Assembly: GCF_014648495.1 (NCBI RefSeq)
Contig: NZ_BMRF01000005.1
Span: 248,001 to 312,000 of the forward strand
Direction of reading: 5' to 3'
DNA from: Actinomadura cremea
GTDB lineage: Bacteria > Actinomycetota > Actinomycetes > Streptosporangiales > Streptosporangiaceae
DNA: 64,000 nt
The notes below the pieces were generated by a model, which saw nothing but the letters and a program-made list of their open reading frames with translations, was not told where the DNA came from and searched no databases. Shown piece by piece: positions 36,164 to 44,679 of this stretch (position 1 is the first letter of the stretch; the number at the start of each line of letters is the position of its first letter). Both the position numbers and the translations under genes were made by a program.

Positions 36164-36985
36164 TCACGCCGGGACCGCGCGTCCCTCCACGAGGCCCGGG
36201 TCGTCCGCGTAGAACCGGACGGCCCGGACCTCGACCCGCTTCCCGAGCGGGCGTACGGCGACGATCGGCTCCGTCAGCTCGACCAGCACGTTCGTCTGCG
36301 ACGCGACCGCGACGGCCAGCCGCCCGCCGTCCACCCGGACCAGCCCGCTCTCGTCGTAGTTGCGCACCGTCCGCACCGAGGCGATCTTCTCCCGGGGGAT
36401 CCGCAGGTCGAAGAACGCCCCGTACCGGACGCGCACCTCCTCGTCGGTCACCACGTGCGGCCGCGTGACGCACGCCGCGATGACCGCCAGCACGATCAGG
36501 ACCGAGTACAGGTCGATCACCAGCACGACCAGCCGCACCCCCTCCGGCGCGCCGACCGCCCGCAGCAGCAGCTCCACCGCGACCAGTTCGATCACCATCG
36601 CCGACAGGAACGCGAGCTGGAGCCCCGTCTGCGCCTTCGCGTACGGGACGCCCACCGCCCCCGCGGGCACCCCGTGCCGCCGCCGCGCCGCGAACATCGC
36701 CAGGCTGACCAGTCCGTGCTTGTCGAACGCCATGACCCTGCGCACCTGCACGGGCACGATCGTCCGGTAGGTGAGCCGCACGGCCGCCGCACGTCCCGCG
36801 TCCCGGCGCGCCTCCCGGTACAGCCGGAACGCGACCGTCCCTTCCAGGACCAGCGCCGCGATCACCACCGCCTCCCCGGCGACCACCACCATCCGCGGAA
36901 CCCCCGCCCCCGACCCCAGGAGCACGAGCAGGACGACCTCGAACGGGAACAGCCCGAACAGCACCGCCCTCGCGACCCTCACCAT
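36164..36985 (-). CDS. Membrane protein with C-terminal PH-like domain
   Basis: 273 residues: about four TM helices (near 5-28, 30-50, 130-155, 165-190) and a cytoplasmic beta-rich C-terminal domain (about 195-265) of bacterial PH-like character ('VRYGAFFDLRIPREKIASVRTV'). The ATG lies inside the MerR stop region (7-base overlap), so it is co-translated with the regulator and is the likely target or partner of it. Function unknown. Confidence 0.72.
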   Translation of the reverse strand: MVRVARAVLFGLFPFEVVLLVLLGSGAGVPRMVVVAGEAVVIAALVLEGTVAFRLYREARRDAGRAAAVRLTYRTIVPVQVRRVMAFDKHGLVSLAMFAARRRHGVPAGAVGVPYAKAQTGLQLAFLSAMVIELVAVELLLRAVGAPEGVRLVVLVIDLYSVLIVLAVIAACVTRPHVVTDEEVRVRYGAFFDLRIPREKIASVRTVRNYDESGLVRVDGGRLAVAVASQTNVLVELTEPIVAVRPLGKRVEVRAVRFYADDPGLVEGRAVPA

Positions 36986-37695
36986 CCCCGCACCCGCCGG
37001 AACACCTCGACCTGCGCGGGCGTCATCCCGTCGACCCACGGCCCCTCGCCCTCCTGCTCGGCCATGGCCCGCCGCAGCTCCTCCGGGATGTACGCCGCGA
37101 GCTCCTCCGCCACCTCCGCGACGCGCGGATCGTCCACGTCGGCGTCCGCCAGCTCGTCCAGGCGCGCGTACAACCGCCGGCCCCGCGCGGCCGTCTCCGG
37201 CTCCGCCAGCGGACGCAGCACCTCGATCATCCGCGCGCGCTCCTCCGGCCCCGCCGCGGTGTCGACCAGCGCCAGCATCCCCCGGTCGAGCTCCGCGATC
37301 TTCGAGTCCCCGCGGGTGATCTCCCGCAGCACCACCGCCAGCTCCGGCGAGACCGCCGAGTCCGGGTTCAGCTCCCCGTCCTCCAGCAGCAGCGCCAGCC
37401 GCGCCCGCCGCGCCCGGATCGCGTCCTCCTGCCGCGCGAGGTCGTCGTCGAGCTCCCGCAGCACCTCCCGCAGGTCGCGGCCCCGTTCGTCCGCGAGCAC
37501 GTCGCGGACCTCGTCCAGCGACATCCCCAGTTCCACCAGCCGCCGCACCCGCGCGAGCAGCACCGCGTCCCGCATCCGGTACTTCCGGTACCCGTTCGCG
37601 AGCCGCGCCGGCTCCGGCAGCAGCCCCTCCCGGTGGTAGTGCCGCACCGTCCGGGTCGACACCCCCACCAACTCCGCAAGCTCTCCGATTCGCAT
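36979..37695 (-). CDS. MerR-family transcriptional regulator
   Basis: 238 residues. N-terminal MerR winged helix ('MRIGELAELVGVSTRTVRHYHREGLLPEP', 'GYRKYRMRDAVLLARVRRLVELG'), a coiled-coil helix and a helical effector domain without obvious metal-binding cysteines. Leads an operon with the membrane protein. Its own promoter region has the MerR-type palindrome (37712-37726), suggesting autoregulation. Confidence 0.9.
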   Translation of the reverse strand: MRIGELAELVGVSTRTVRHYHREGLLPEPARLANGYRKYRMRDAVLLARVRRLVELGMSLDEVRDVLADERGRDLREVLRELDDDLARQEDAIRARRARLALLLEDGELNPDSAVSPELAVVLREITRGDSKIAELDRGMLALVDTAAGPEERARMIEVLRPLAEPETAARGRRLYARLDELADADVDDPRVAEVAEELAAYIPEELRRAMAEQEGEGPWVDGMTPAQVEVFRRVRGW

Positions 37696-37711
37696 GCCGT
37701 CATTGAAAACG

Positions 37712-37732
37712 TTGACGTCGCGTCAAGGTCAA
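37712..37732 (-). promoter_or_regulatory. MerR-type operator/promoter
   Basis: On the minus strand TTGACC is followed by TTGACG-CGA-CGTCAA (a 15-base palindrome, 37712-37726) and a TTCAAT -10-like element 19 bases after the -35. A palindrome within an over-long spacer is the classic MerR-activated layout. The TGA stop of the upstream gene overlaps the -35 element. Confidence 0.65.
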
Positions 37733-38292
37733 CCCACGTCGCCCACAACCGACACGGGCTGCATCGCCCCCGCGTCCACCGCCTCCGCCACCCGGCGGGC
37801 CGCCTCCCCCGGATCCACCCGCTCGGTGTGGACGACGAGGTTGAACACCGGGTCCTCGAGCCCGAGCAGCTCCCGCCGCGCCTCGTCCCACAGCCCGAGG
37901 ACGCGCCTCGCGTCGGCGTCGCCCCGCCGCTGCGCCCGCAGCCCGCACACCTCCCGGGGCGCCCACAGCAGCACGCTCGTCCAGCCGAAGAACGGCACCG
38001 CGACCTTCAGGCGCTGCAGGTCCACGACCTCGTTCAGCCGGACGACCGGAGCCGACCCCTCGGCGGCCACCGCGTCCACGTCCCGCCGGTCCACCGCGAA
38101 GAGCCCCCCGTCCCGGCGCACCTCGACCGCGATCCGGCCGGCCCCCCGCAGTTCGTCGAGCTCCCCCGCCGCCAGTTCGTCCGCCGCCACCTCCGGCAGC
38201 CGCACGAACCGTTCGTCCAGGCGGAACAGCTCCTCCGCGACGGTCGCCTTCCCCACCGCCGACGGCCCGCAGAGGATCACCCCACGTCTCAT
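37729..38292 (-). CDS. P-loop nucleoside/nucleotide kinase-like protein
   Basis: 187 residues beginning MRRGVILCGPSAVGKATVAE: a Walker A GPSAVGKA at 9-16 resembling guanylate-kinase-like or AAA-type kinases. The remainder is Arg/Glu-rich with no lid motif recognised. The ATG directly abuts GGAGGG, so a GTG 14 bases further in may be the true start. Overlaps the MerR promoter at its 3' end. Substrate unknown. Confidence 0.7.
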   Translation of the reverse strand: MRRGVILCGPSAVGKATVAEELFRLDERFVRLPEVAADELAAGELDELRGAGRIAVEVRRDGGLFAVDRRDVDAVAAEGSAPVVRLNEVVDLQRLKVAVPFFGWTSVLLWAPREVCGLRAQRRGDADARRVLGLWDEARRELLGLEDPVFNLVVHTERVDPGEAARRVAEAVDAGAMQPVSVVGDVG

Positions 38293-38438
38293 CCCTCCGA
38301 CCCTACGCACGCCCGTCCCAGGCGCGTCCCAAACGCACCCCACGGTCAGTCACACCAGACCACGACCGCCGGCCCGTGCGGAGCACGAACGAGTCGTCCT
38401 GCACGAGCAATGTCGAGCGCTGGGGACCTCGTGACGCT

Positions 38439-38454
38439 TAGCCCTTGCGCTAAC
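38439..38454. promoter_or_regulatory. Palindromic operator upstream of the ArsR gene
   Basis: TTAGC-CCTTGC-GCTAA, perfect 5-base arms, 27 bases before the ArsR start; a further half-site TTAGC occurs at 38475-38479 region (CACTTAGCCAC). Typical size and position for ArsR autorepression. Confidence 0.55.
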
Positions 38455-38480
38455 CAACACGTCCTGCAACACTTAGCCAC

Positions 38481-38819
38481 GTGGCACAGTATTCGCCAGA
38501 GCTGGACGGCGTGTTCGCCGCCCTCGCGGACCCGACCCGGCGCGCCGTCGTCCGGCGCCTCGGCCACGGGCCGACGAGCGTCGGCGACCTCGCCGGCGAG
38601 TTCCCGATGACCCTTCCCTCGTTCATGAAGCATGTGCGGACGCTCGAATCGAACGGGCTGATCCGCACGATCAAGTCCGGCCGGGTGCGGACCTGCGTAC
38701 TCAACCGCGAGCGGCTCGCCCTGGTCGACGACTGGCTCGCGGAGCAGCGCGCCCTCTGGGAGGAGCGCACCGACCGCCTCGAACAGTTCGTCACCGACCC
38801 GGAGGAGGACCGACCGTGA
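38481..38819 (+). CDS. ArsR-family transcriptional regulator
   Basis: 112 residues. Winged HTH 'ALADPTRRAVVRRLGHGPTSVGDLAGEFPMTLPSFMKHVRTLESNGLI' without metal-binding cysteines, the type usually found with SRPBCC partners. GTG start. Heads a three-gene operon: its stop overlaps the next start as GTGA. Confidence 0.92.
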   Translation: MAQYSPELDGVFAALADPTRRAVVRRLGHGPTSVGDLAGEFPMTLPSFMKHVRTLESNGLIRTIKSGRVRTCVLNRERLALVDDWLAEQRALWEERTDRLEQFVTDPEEDRP

Positions 38820-39286
38820 ATCCCGATCTCGACCTCGGCCTGGAACGGATCATCCGCGCCCCCCGCGCGACCGTGTGGAGGGCCTGGACCGACCCGTCCC
38901 GCCTCGAACGGTGGTGGGTCCCCGCTCCGGCCCGCTGCCGGGTGGACCGCCTGGACGTGCGGCCCGGAGGAGCGTTCGTCACCCGGTTGAGCGACGACGG
39001 GGCCCGGTTCGTCCCGCACCTGGACGCGTGCTTCCTCGCCGTCGACGAACTCGAACGGATCGTGTTCACCAACGCGGTCGACAGCACGTGGGGACCCGCG
39101 AACCCCGATCCGGTCGCGATGACGGCCACGATCACGCTGAACGATCACCCGGACGGCACCGACTACCGGATCGTCGTCCGGCACGGCGACCCCGAAGCCC
39201 GCGCCCGGCACGAGAAGCTCGGCTTCGCCGACGGCTGGGGCACGGTCGCCGCCCAGCTGGCCGCACTCGCGGAGGACGCGACATGA
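38816..39286 (+). CDS. SRPBCC/AHSA1 domain protein
   Basis: 156 residues, one START-like ligand-binding domain ('RIIRAPRATVWRAWTDPSRLERWWVP' to 'GWGTVAAQLAAL'). Commonly encoded with ArsR regulators; ligand and role unknown. Overlaps neighbours on both sides by four bases. Confidence 0.9.
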   Translation: MNPDLDLGLERIIRAPRATVWRAWTDPSRLERWWVPAPARCRVDRLDVRPGGAFVTRLSDDGARFVPHLDACFLAVDELERIVFTNAVDSTWGPANPDPVAMTATITLNDHPDGTDYRIVVRHGDPEARARHEKLGFADGWGTVAAQLAALAEDAT

Positions 39287-39909
39287 AGATCGCTCTCACC
39301 GGGTTCGTCACGCTCGACGGCGTCAGCCAGGGCCCCGGCTCGCCGGACGAGGACACCGGCGACGGGTTCGACCGTGGCGGCTGGCTCGTCCCCCACATGG
39401 ACGAGACGTTCGTCCGGCGCGCGTCCGAGTGGCTCGGCCTCGCCGACGGCCTGCTGCTCGGACGGCGAACCTACGAGGCGTTCGCCCGCGACTGGCCCAA
39501 GATCACCGACCCGGCCGACCCGTTCGCCGAACGGATGAACACCCTGCCGAAGTACGTCGTGACGTCCACCCTCACCGAAGGAACCTGGGACCCCACGATC
39601 GTCCTCAGGGGCGATCCGGTCCGGACGATCCCCGACCTCAAGGCACGTCCGGGCCGCGAACTGCAGATCCACGGCAGCGCCCGCCTCGGCGACTCGCTGC
39701 TGTCGGCGGGCCTGATCGACACGCTCCGCCTCGTGGTCGCCCCCACCGTCCTGCGGACCGGCCGGCGCCTGCTGGCCGGCGCGGGCCGCTCGTCCGGCCT
39801 CCACCTGCGCCACCACGAGGCCACGCCGAACGGCCTGCTGCTCCTCGAATACGAGGTGACCGGCGCAGCACTCCAGGGCGAGTACGAGGGCGTCGCCGCC
39901 CTCGCGTAA
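39283..39909 (+). CDS. Dihydrofolate reductase (RibD C-terminal)-like protein
   Basis: 208 residues. 'MKIALTGFVTLDGVSQGPG', 'LLLGRRTYEAFARDWP' and 'ELQIHGSARLGDSLLSAGLIDTLRLVVAPTVL' follow the YwjB/RibD-C pattern: an NADPH-binding reductase fold. True substrate unknown. The ATGA overlap ties it to the ArsR-SRPBCC operon. Confidence 0.9.
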   Translation: MKIALTGFVTLDGVSQGPGSPDEDTGDGFDRGGWLVPHMDETFVRRASEWLGLADGLLLGRRTYEAFARDWPKITDPADPFAERMNTLPKYVVTSTLTEGTWDPTIVLRGDPVRTIPDLKARPGRELQIHGSARLGDSLLSAGLIDTLRLVVAPTVLRTGRRLLAGAGRSSGLHLRHHEATPNGLLLLEYEVTGAALQGEYEGVAALA

Positions 39910-39976
39910 CGAAGCGCTCCTCGCCCGCGGCTACCGGGCGGCGATCGTCCGGCACAGGGTCACGACCTCACCGAGT

Positions 39977-40804
39977 TCACCGGCCGCGCAGAAGCTCTCG
40001 CGTGTAGGTGGCGAGCCGGGCGGCGTCGTCCGGATCCAGGGTCTTCAAGCCCGGACCGACGTCCTTCCCCCTGTCGATCGCGGTCAGCGCGCCCGCGGGC
40101 GGTCGATCGATCCACTCGACGATCGGCCGCACCGCGTCGGCGACGGGACGAGCGAAGAGCGTCGCGAGCACTCTGATCGCGTTCTGGACGAGCGGGTTCG
40201 GGTGGGCACCCGCACCACTCCGGGTGAATCCGGGGTGGTAGAGCACGTATCGCACTTTGCTCTCCTGCCCGGCGAACGCGACACCGAGCAGATCGTTCGC
40301 CCGTCCGGCCTGCAGTTGTGCGCGCACCTGACGGTAACGGCGCGTCATCTGCGGGTCGTCCCAGAAGATCCGTCCCGCGGTGTTGCCGACACCGGCCACG
40401 TTGACGATCACGGGATCGGGCGCGGCGTCGAGGAGCGGGCGCAGCCGGTGGCCGAGCAGGTAACGGCTCAGGTAGTACAGGGCGAAGGTGGACTCCAGGC
40501 CCTCCGCGGTCTCCGTCCGGCCGGGATTGATCCGGTTGGCGAACAGCGCCAGCGCATCAATCGCCTGATGTCTTTCGGAGATATCCGCGACGACCCGTTC
40601 GACCTCGGCGATCGACGACAAATCCGCCCGCAGAAACCGCAGTTTCGAATGACCGACCTGATCGAGCAGGGCACGTCCCCTGGCCTCGTCGCTGCCGATC
40701 ACGGTCACGTGGTCGCCCCTGGCCAGCCGTTCCAGTGCGACCGCCCTGCCCATGCCGGCGGTCCCACCGCTGATGACGACGGTCTTGGGCGGTTGGTCCG
40801 GCAC
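39977..40804 (-). CDS. Short-chain dehydrogenase-like protein with altered active site
   Basis: 275 residues. Cofactor site 'TVVISGGTAGMGRAVALERLARG' fits the SDR TGxxxGxG motif. In the usual catalytic region the alignment 'VIVNVAGVGN' ... 'LQAGRANDLLG' puts Leu and Arg where Tyr and Lys of YxxxK are expected, and Val/Ala at the catalytic Ser. So oxidoreductase activity is doubtful. GTG 40804 has GGAG seven bases upstream. Divergent from an HxlR gene across 76 bases. Confidence 0.82.
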   Translation of the reverse strand: MPDQPPKTVVISGGTAGMGRAVALERLARGDHVTVIGSDEARGRALLDQVGHSKLRFLRADLSSIAEVERVVADISERHQAIDALALFANRINPGRTETAEGLESTFALYYLSRYLLGHRLRPLLDAAPDPVIVNVAGVGNTAGRIFWDDPQMTRRYRQVRAQLQAGRANDLLGVAFAGQESKVRYVLYHPGFTRSGAGAHPNPLVQNAIRVLATLFARPVADAVRPIVEWIDRPPAGALTAIDRGKDVGPGLKTLDPDDAARLATYTRELLRGR

Positions 40805-40880
40805 GGCATGACTCCTTAGGCTCGGAAACGGCACGTCCGATTCTGAGCCGCCCCGCCGGAGGACGAAAGAAGGCAGTTTC

Positions 40881-41282
40881 ATGTCCGGTACGCACACCGA
40901 TGTTCCTTCGGTGCTGGCCCACGACCTTCCCCGTCCGGTGCCCGCCGACGAGTTGGCCGCATGCCCGGTCGGGGACGTGTTCCGGCGGCTGGGCGACAAG
41001 TGGAGCATGCTGCTGGTGATCATGCTCGGGGGCCGCCCGCACCGCTACAACGAGTTGCACCGCTCCATCGAGGGCATCAGCCAACGCATGCTGACCCGCA
41101 CCCTGCGAGGACTGGAGACCGACGGGCTGGTACGGCGCGAGGTGCACCCGACGGTGCCGCCCAGCGTCGAATACAGCCTGACCCCACTCGGCCGCACGCT
41201 GCTCGAACCTCTCTCGGCCCTGGCCGACTGGGCCATGACCCACGAGGCGGAGATCAACGAGGCCCGCTCCCGCCACCCGTGA
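40881..41282 (+). CDS. HxlR-family transcriptional regulator
   Basis: 133 residues. 'CPVGDVFRRLGDKWSMLLVIMLGGRPHRYNEL' with the family N-terminal cysteine, and 'GISQRMLTRTLRGLETDGLVRREV'. Likely senses reactive electrophiles through the cysteine and controls the divergent SDR gene. Confidence 0.93.
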   Translation: MSGTHTDVPSVLAHDLPRPVPADELAACPVGDVFRRLGDKWSMLLVIMLGGRPHRYNELHRSIEGISQRMLTRTLRGLETDGLVRREVHPTVPPSVEYSLTPLGRTLLEPLSALADWAMTHEAEINEARSRHP

Positions 41283-41337
41283 CCGGCCGGCTCCGCAACG
41301 AACGTCGGCACCCCGCGTGGTCGCGGACGTCCACCGG

Positions 41338-41712
41338 TCAGGTCAGGCGAGCGCGCAGAAGGCAGAACTCGTTACCCTCAGGATCCGCCAGGCAGTACCA
41401 GCTCTCCTCGCCGCTCTGGCCGACATCGACCGGACGCGCCCCGGCGGCCAGCAGTCGCTGAAGTTCGGCGTCCTGGTCGCGGTCGGTGGCGCTGACGTCG
41501 ATGTGCAGGGGCAGCTTGCCCCTCTTGGGCTCGGTGCTGGGGCTGAATACCAGCGTCGGCTGCAAGCCGCCGAACCCCTCCGGCGGCCCGATCTCCACCG
41601 CGCCGTCGTCGTCGGTGCTCAGCACACCGAACCCCAGCACCTCACACCAGAACGCCGCCAGCGTCCGCGGGTCCCGGCAATCGATCACCAGCTCGGAAAT
41701 GCGACAGGCCAT
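41338..41712 (-). CDS. VOC (glyoxalase-like) family protein
   Basis: 124 residues, 'VIDCRDPRTLAAFWCEVLGF' and 'LADPEGNEFCLL' are the two ends of a glyoxalase/bleomycin-resistance fold (one beta-alpha-beta-beta-beta pair). Binds a metal or small ligand; substrate unknown. ATG 41712. Confidence 0.87.
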   Translation of the reverse strand: MACRISELVIDCRDPRTLAAFWCEVLGFGVLSTDDDGAVEIGPPEGFGGLQPTLVFSPSTEPKRGKLPLHIDVSATDRDQDAELQRLLAAGARPVDVGQSGEESWYCLADPEGNEFCLLRARLT

Positions 41713-41880
41713 GACCGGCACCCTAGGGGAAGGGCCGCGACACCCGCCGAGAGCTACGAGCAACCGCGCCCAGGACCACCGGATGCAGTAATGAACGTTC
41801 AGAGTTGGCCGACCTTTGCAGGACGACTTCGTGCTCACGGGGATCGCGGTGCTGGCCTATTCGATCGTCCTATCGAAGAG

Positions 41881-42105
41881 ATGCGTGAGCGGATCGCCGA
41901 GTTGAACGGGCTGTTGGGGTCGAGGAGGATCGGCTGTCGCGGCTGGTCATCACCCGGGAGACGGTGGAGGAGGTCCTGGGCGGGGCGGCCCGGTTGGTCG
42001 CCGAACCCGCCCGGCCCGCCCCGGCCCCGGCCGGGGCGGCCGTATCAGGTCATCGTCGCGGGGTGGGCCGGCCGGTGGCCCGGGGCTCGCGAGATTCCGC
42101 ACTCC
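41881..42105 (+). pseudogene. Frameshifted remnant of a conserved actinobacterial hypothetical
   Basis: Three frames in succession give 'MRERIAELNGLLG', then 'EEDRLSRLVITRETVEEVLGG', then 'YQVIVAGWAGRWPGAREI'. Together these resemble one widespread actinobacterial protein family with a coiled coil followed by a winged-helix-like end. At least two frameshifts make it non-functional. The rest of the 41713-42227 gap contains no gene. Confidence 0.65.
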
Positions 42106-42227
42106 AGGACTCCGGAACTGGCCCGGTCTGCTTCCGCGATTACGAACATGATCGGCTGTTGGCCGCTCCTGTTCGCATCTCGGCTCGACCCGCTCATCCC
42201 GGCTGCCCGGTCTCAGCGACGTCCGGG

Positions 42228-43199
42228 TCAACTCTTGCGCGGGAAGTCGCGGATGGCGTTGGCCGCCCGCTCGGCGATCGAGGCCAGGTGCTCGGCCAGG
42301 AGCGGCGGGTCGAGCAGGGTGTAGTCCATGGGCAGCAGGCTCACGCGGTAGGCCAGGTAGTGGGGCGTGTCTGGGTGGGTGCGCAGCCGGCAGGTGTGTT
42401 CGTCGACGGCTTCCAGCTCTCCCTGCCACGCTGGGACCCGCTCGGCGGCCCGCTCTATCGGCGCGTGCAGGAGCAGCGTGGCCCGGATGGAGCCCGCCGC
42501 GACCGCCTGTTTCACCCAGGTGAGAGCGTCGACGCCGCCGGGTAGCTCGCGGACGGAGGTGTGGACGCCGGTGCGCTGTACGTCGGTGAGGCGGTCCAGG
42601 CGGAACGAGCGCCAGGCGGAGCGCTCGGCGTCGAAGGCGACCAGGTACCACAGCCGTCCAGAGGCCACCAGCCGGTGTGGCTCGACCAGGCGGTCGCTGG
42701 TCCGGCCGTTGGCCGTGGTGTAGGCGAAACGTACCCTCTCGGGGATGAGGCAGGCGGCCGCGAGCGCGGCCAGGTCCTCGGCGTCGGTGGCGGGTCCCGG
42801 GGCGGGCGGCAGGATGACGCTCGCGCGGGAGAGCGCGGCCACCCGGTGACGCAGCCGTTGCGGCAGAACCTGTTCCAGCTTGGCCAGTGCGCGCAGCGAG
42901 GGCTCCTCCATCCCGGTGACGGCCGCGGTGGCGGCGGTGCGCAGCCCGAGACCGATGGCGATGGCCTCCTCGTCGTCCAGCAGCAGCGGTGGCATGGCCT
43001 TGCCGGCGGTGAGGCGGTAGCCGCCGATGTTGCCCTGGCTGGCGTGTACGGGATAGCCGAACTCGCGCAGCCGGTCGATGTCGCGCCGGATGGTGCGGGT
43101 CGTGACGCCGAGCCGGTCCGCCAGCTCGGTGCCGGGCCACTCCTTGGGAGTCTGCAACAGGGACAGCAGTTGCAGCAGTCGTCCAGATGGATCGCGCAT
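42228..43199 (-). CDS. HTH-WYL domain transcriptional regulator (YafY/PafC type)
   Basis: 323 residues. N-terminal HTH ('ELADRLGVTTRTIRRDIDRLREFGYPV'), WYL domain with 'GRLWYLVAFDAERSAWRSFRLDRL' and a WCX C-terminal extension. WYL proteins bind nucleic acid or nucleotide ligands. ATG 43199; a GTG 18 bases upstream is possible. Divergent from a VOC-YdeI pair, its probable targets. Confidence 0.92.
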   Translation of the reverse strand: MRDPSGRLLQLLSLLQTPKEWPGTELADRLGVTTRTIRRDIDRLREFGYPVHASQGNIGGYRLTAGKAMPPLLLDDEEAIAIGLGLRTAATAAVTGMEEPSLRALAKLEQVLPQRLRHRVAALSRASVILPPAPGPATDAEDLAALAAACLIPERVRFAYTTANGRTSDRLVEPHRLVASGRLWYLVAFDAERSAWRSFRLDRLTDVQRTGVHTSVRELPGGVDALTWVKQAVAAGSIRATLLLHAPIERAAERVPAWQGELEAVDEHTCRLRTHPDTPHYLAYRVSLLPMDYTLLDPPLLAEHLASIAERAANAIRDFPRKS

Positions 43200-43287
43200 A
43201 TCTTCACTCTGCCGCACTGCTAGGACATTCGCTGACCTATTAACGATCTACTATTCAGTCATCAGCCGAACGGCGAGGGAGAAACAC

Positions 43288-43683
43288 ATGTTGCGCGGAA
43301 TGTCCACCATCAGCTACTGGGCCGAGGACCACGCGGAGGCCGTCCGCTGGTACACCGAACTGCTGGGCATGCCCCCCTACTTCGAGCGGCCCGGATACGC
43401 CGAGTTCCGTGTCGGTGACTTCCAGCACGAGCTGGGCCTGATCGACAACCGCTACGCCCCCGAGGGCGCGGCGAGCGGCCCGGCGGGCGCGATCGTGTAC
43501 TGGCACGTTGACGAGGTGGCGGCCACGCTGGAGCGGCTCGTCTCGATGGGCGCGAAGGTGTACGACCCACTCACCGAGCGCGGGCCCGGGTTCGTGACCG
43601 CCTCGGTGGTCGATCCCTTTGGCAACATCCTGGGCATCATGTACAACGCGCACTACCTGAAGGTCGTGGAGTCGGCCCAATGA
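43288..43683 (+). CDS. VOC family protein
   Basis: 131 residues, 'EDHAEAVRWYTELLGMPPYF' and 'ASVVDPFGNILGIMYN'. Glyoxalase-fold protein of unknown ligand; such genes are frequently the targets of YafY-type regulators. GAGGGAGAAAC precedes the ATG. Overlaps the next gene by four bases (ATGA). Confidence 0.9.
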   Translation: MLRGMSTISYWAEDHAEAVRWYTELLGMPPYFERPGYAEFRVGDFQHELGLIDNRYAPEGAASGPAGAIVYWHVDEVAATLERLVSMGAKVYDPLTERGPGFVTASVVDPFGNILGIMYNAHYLKVVESAQ

Positions 43684-44267
43684 GCGCGCAGGAGGAGGCG
43701 GTCGTCACCTTCGACGACGCCGCCCAGTGGGAATCCTGGCTGGCTGAGCACCACGACGCGGGGACGGGCGTCTGGCTGAAGATCGCCAAGAAGGGGTCGG
43801 GCGCGACCTCGGTGACACAACCGCAGGCGCTGGCCGCCTGCCTGTGCTACGGCTGGATCGACAGCCACCGCCGTTCCCTCGATGAGAATTTCTACCTGCA
43901 GCGGTACTCGCGGCGCCGTACCGGCAGCCCGTGGTCGCAGGTAAACGTCGAGCAGGCGGAGGCGCTGATCGCCGAGGGGCGGATGCGCCCGCCGGGGGCC
44001 ACGGAGATCGCCTGCGCGCAGGCGGACGGGCGCTGGAGCGCCGCCTACCCCTCCCAGCGCACCGCCATCGCCCCGCCCGATCTGGTCGCGGCGCTGGAGC
44101 GGCATCCCCAAGCCCGAGCCGCCTACGACGGCCTGGGCAGGACGGGTCAGTACGCGGTGATCCTGCGCCTGGCCAAGACCCGCACCCCCCGTGGCAGGGC
44201 CACCTGCCTGGCCACGGTGATCGCCAAGTTGGAGGCCCCCACCACGACCTCCGTGGCGAACGTCTGA
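43680..44267 (+). CDS. YdeI/OmpD-associated family protein
   Basis: 195 residues. 'WLKIAKKGSGATSVTQPQALAACLCYGWIDSHRRSLDENFYLQRYSRRR' is the YdeI signature; the C-terminal helical part ends in 'VIAKLEAPTT'. In other bacteria linked to stress and peptide resistance; function unclear. Second gene of the VOC-YdeI pair. Confidence 0.9.
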   Translation: MSAQEEAVVTFDDAAQWESWLAEHHDAGTGVWLKIAKKGSGATSVTQPQALAACLCYGWIDSHRRSLDENFYLQRYSRRRTGSPWSQVNVEQAEALIAEGRMRPPGATEIACAQADGRWSAAYPSQRTAIAPPDLVAALERHPQARAAYDGLGRTGQYAVILRLAKTRTPRGRATCLATVIAKLEAPTTTSVANV

Positions 44268-44679
44268 TGCGAATCCACCTGGCGCAACAACCGCGAAACC
44301 GGCGGGCCGGGTGGCCTGCCGGTCGGTGCGCTTCCTCAGGCCCACCTCCACCGGGCTCGGCAGTTCCGCCAGGTAGGTCCGGACGGGTCTCCCACCGCGC
44401 CAACTCCTCCAGCAACGAGCCCAGCGCGATCGCCTCCACTACGAACGGTAGAAGACACCCCCGCCCACCGCACCCGAACCCTCAAAATCCCAGCTCAACT
44501 ACTTCCTGGAAAGGAACTACACCTTCGCGGTGTCCGGCGCTGGCGCCCAGTGGCAGGCAGCCCTGTGGATCATCCGTTGGCCTCACCTCGGGATGCTTTG
44601 GGCATGGTCCCGAAGCTTCCTGATGGGGCCGGATCGTTCAAGGCTTGTCCCTCCGCTCCCAGGGTGCCATCATCCGCCG
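44268..44679. other. Non-coding or decayed stretch
   Basis: 412 bases. On the minus strand the words 'EAIALGSLLEELARWETRPDLPGG' and, in another frame, 'EVGLRKRTDRQATRPAG' may be pieces of one broken gene, but no family is recognised. No promoter identified. Confidence 0.4.

Noticed and set aside
41317-42324. Long plus-strand frame across the VOC gene and the relic
   Set aside because: Mostly antisense to the VOC protein; only its last part contributes a fragment of the frameshifted relic.
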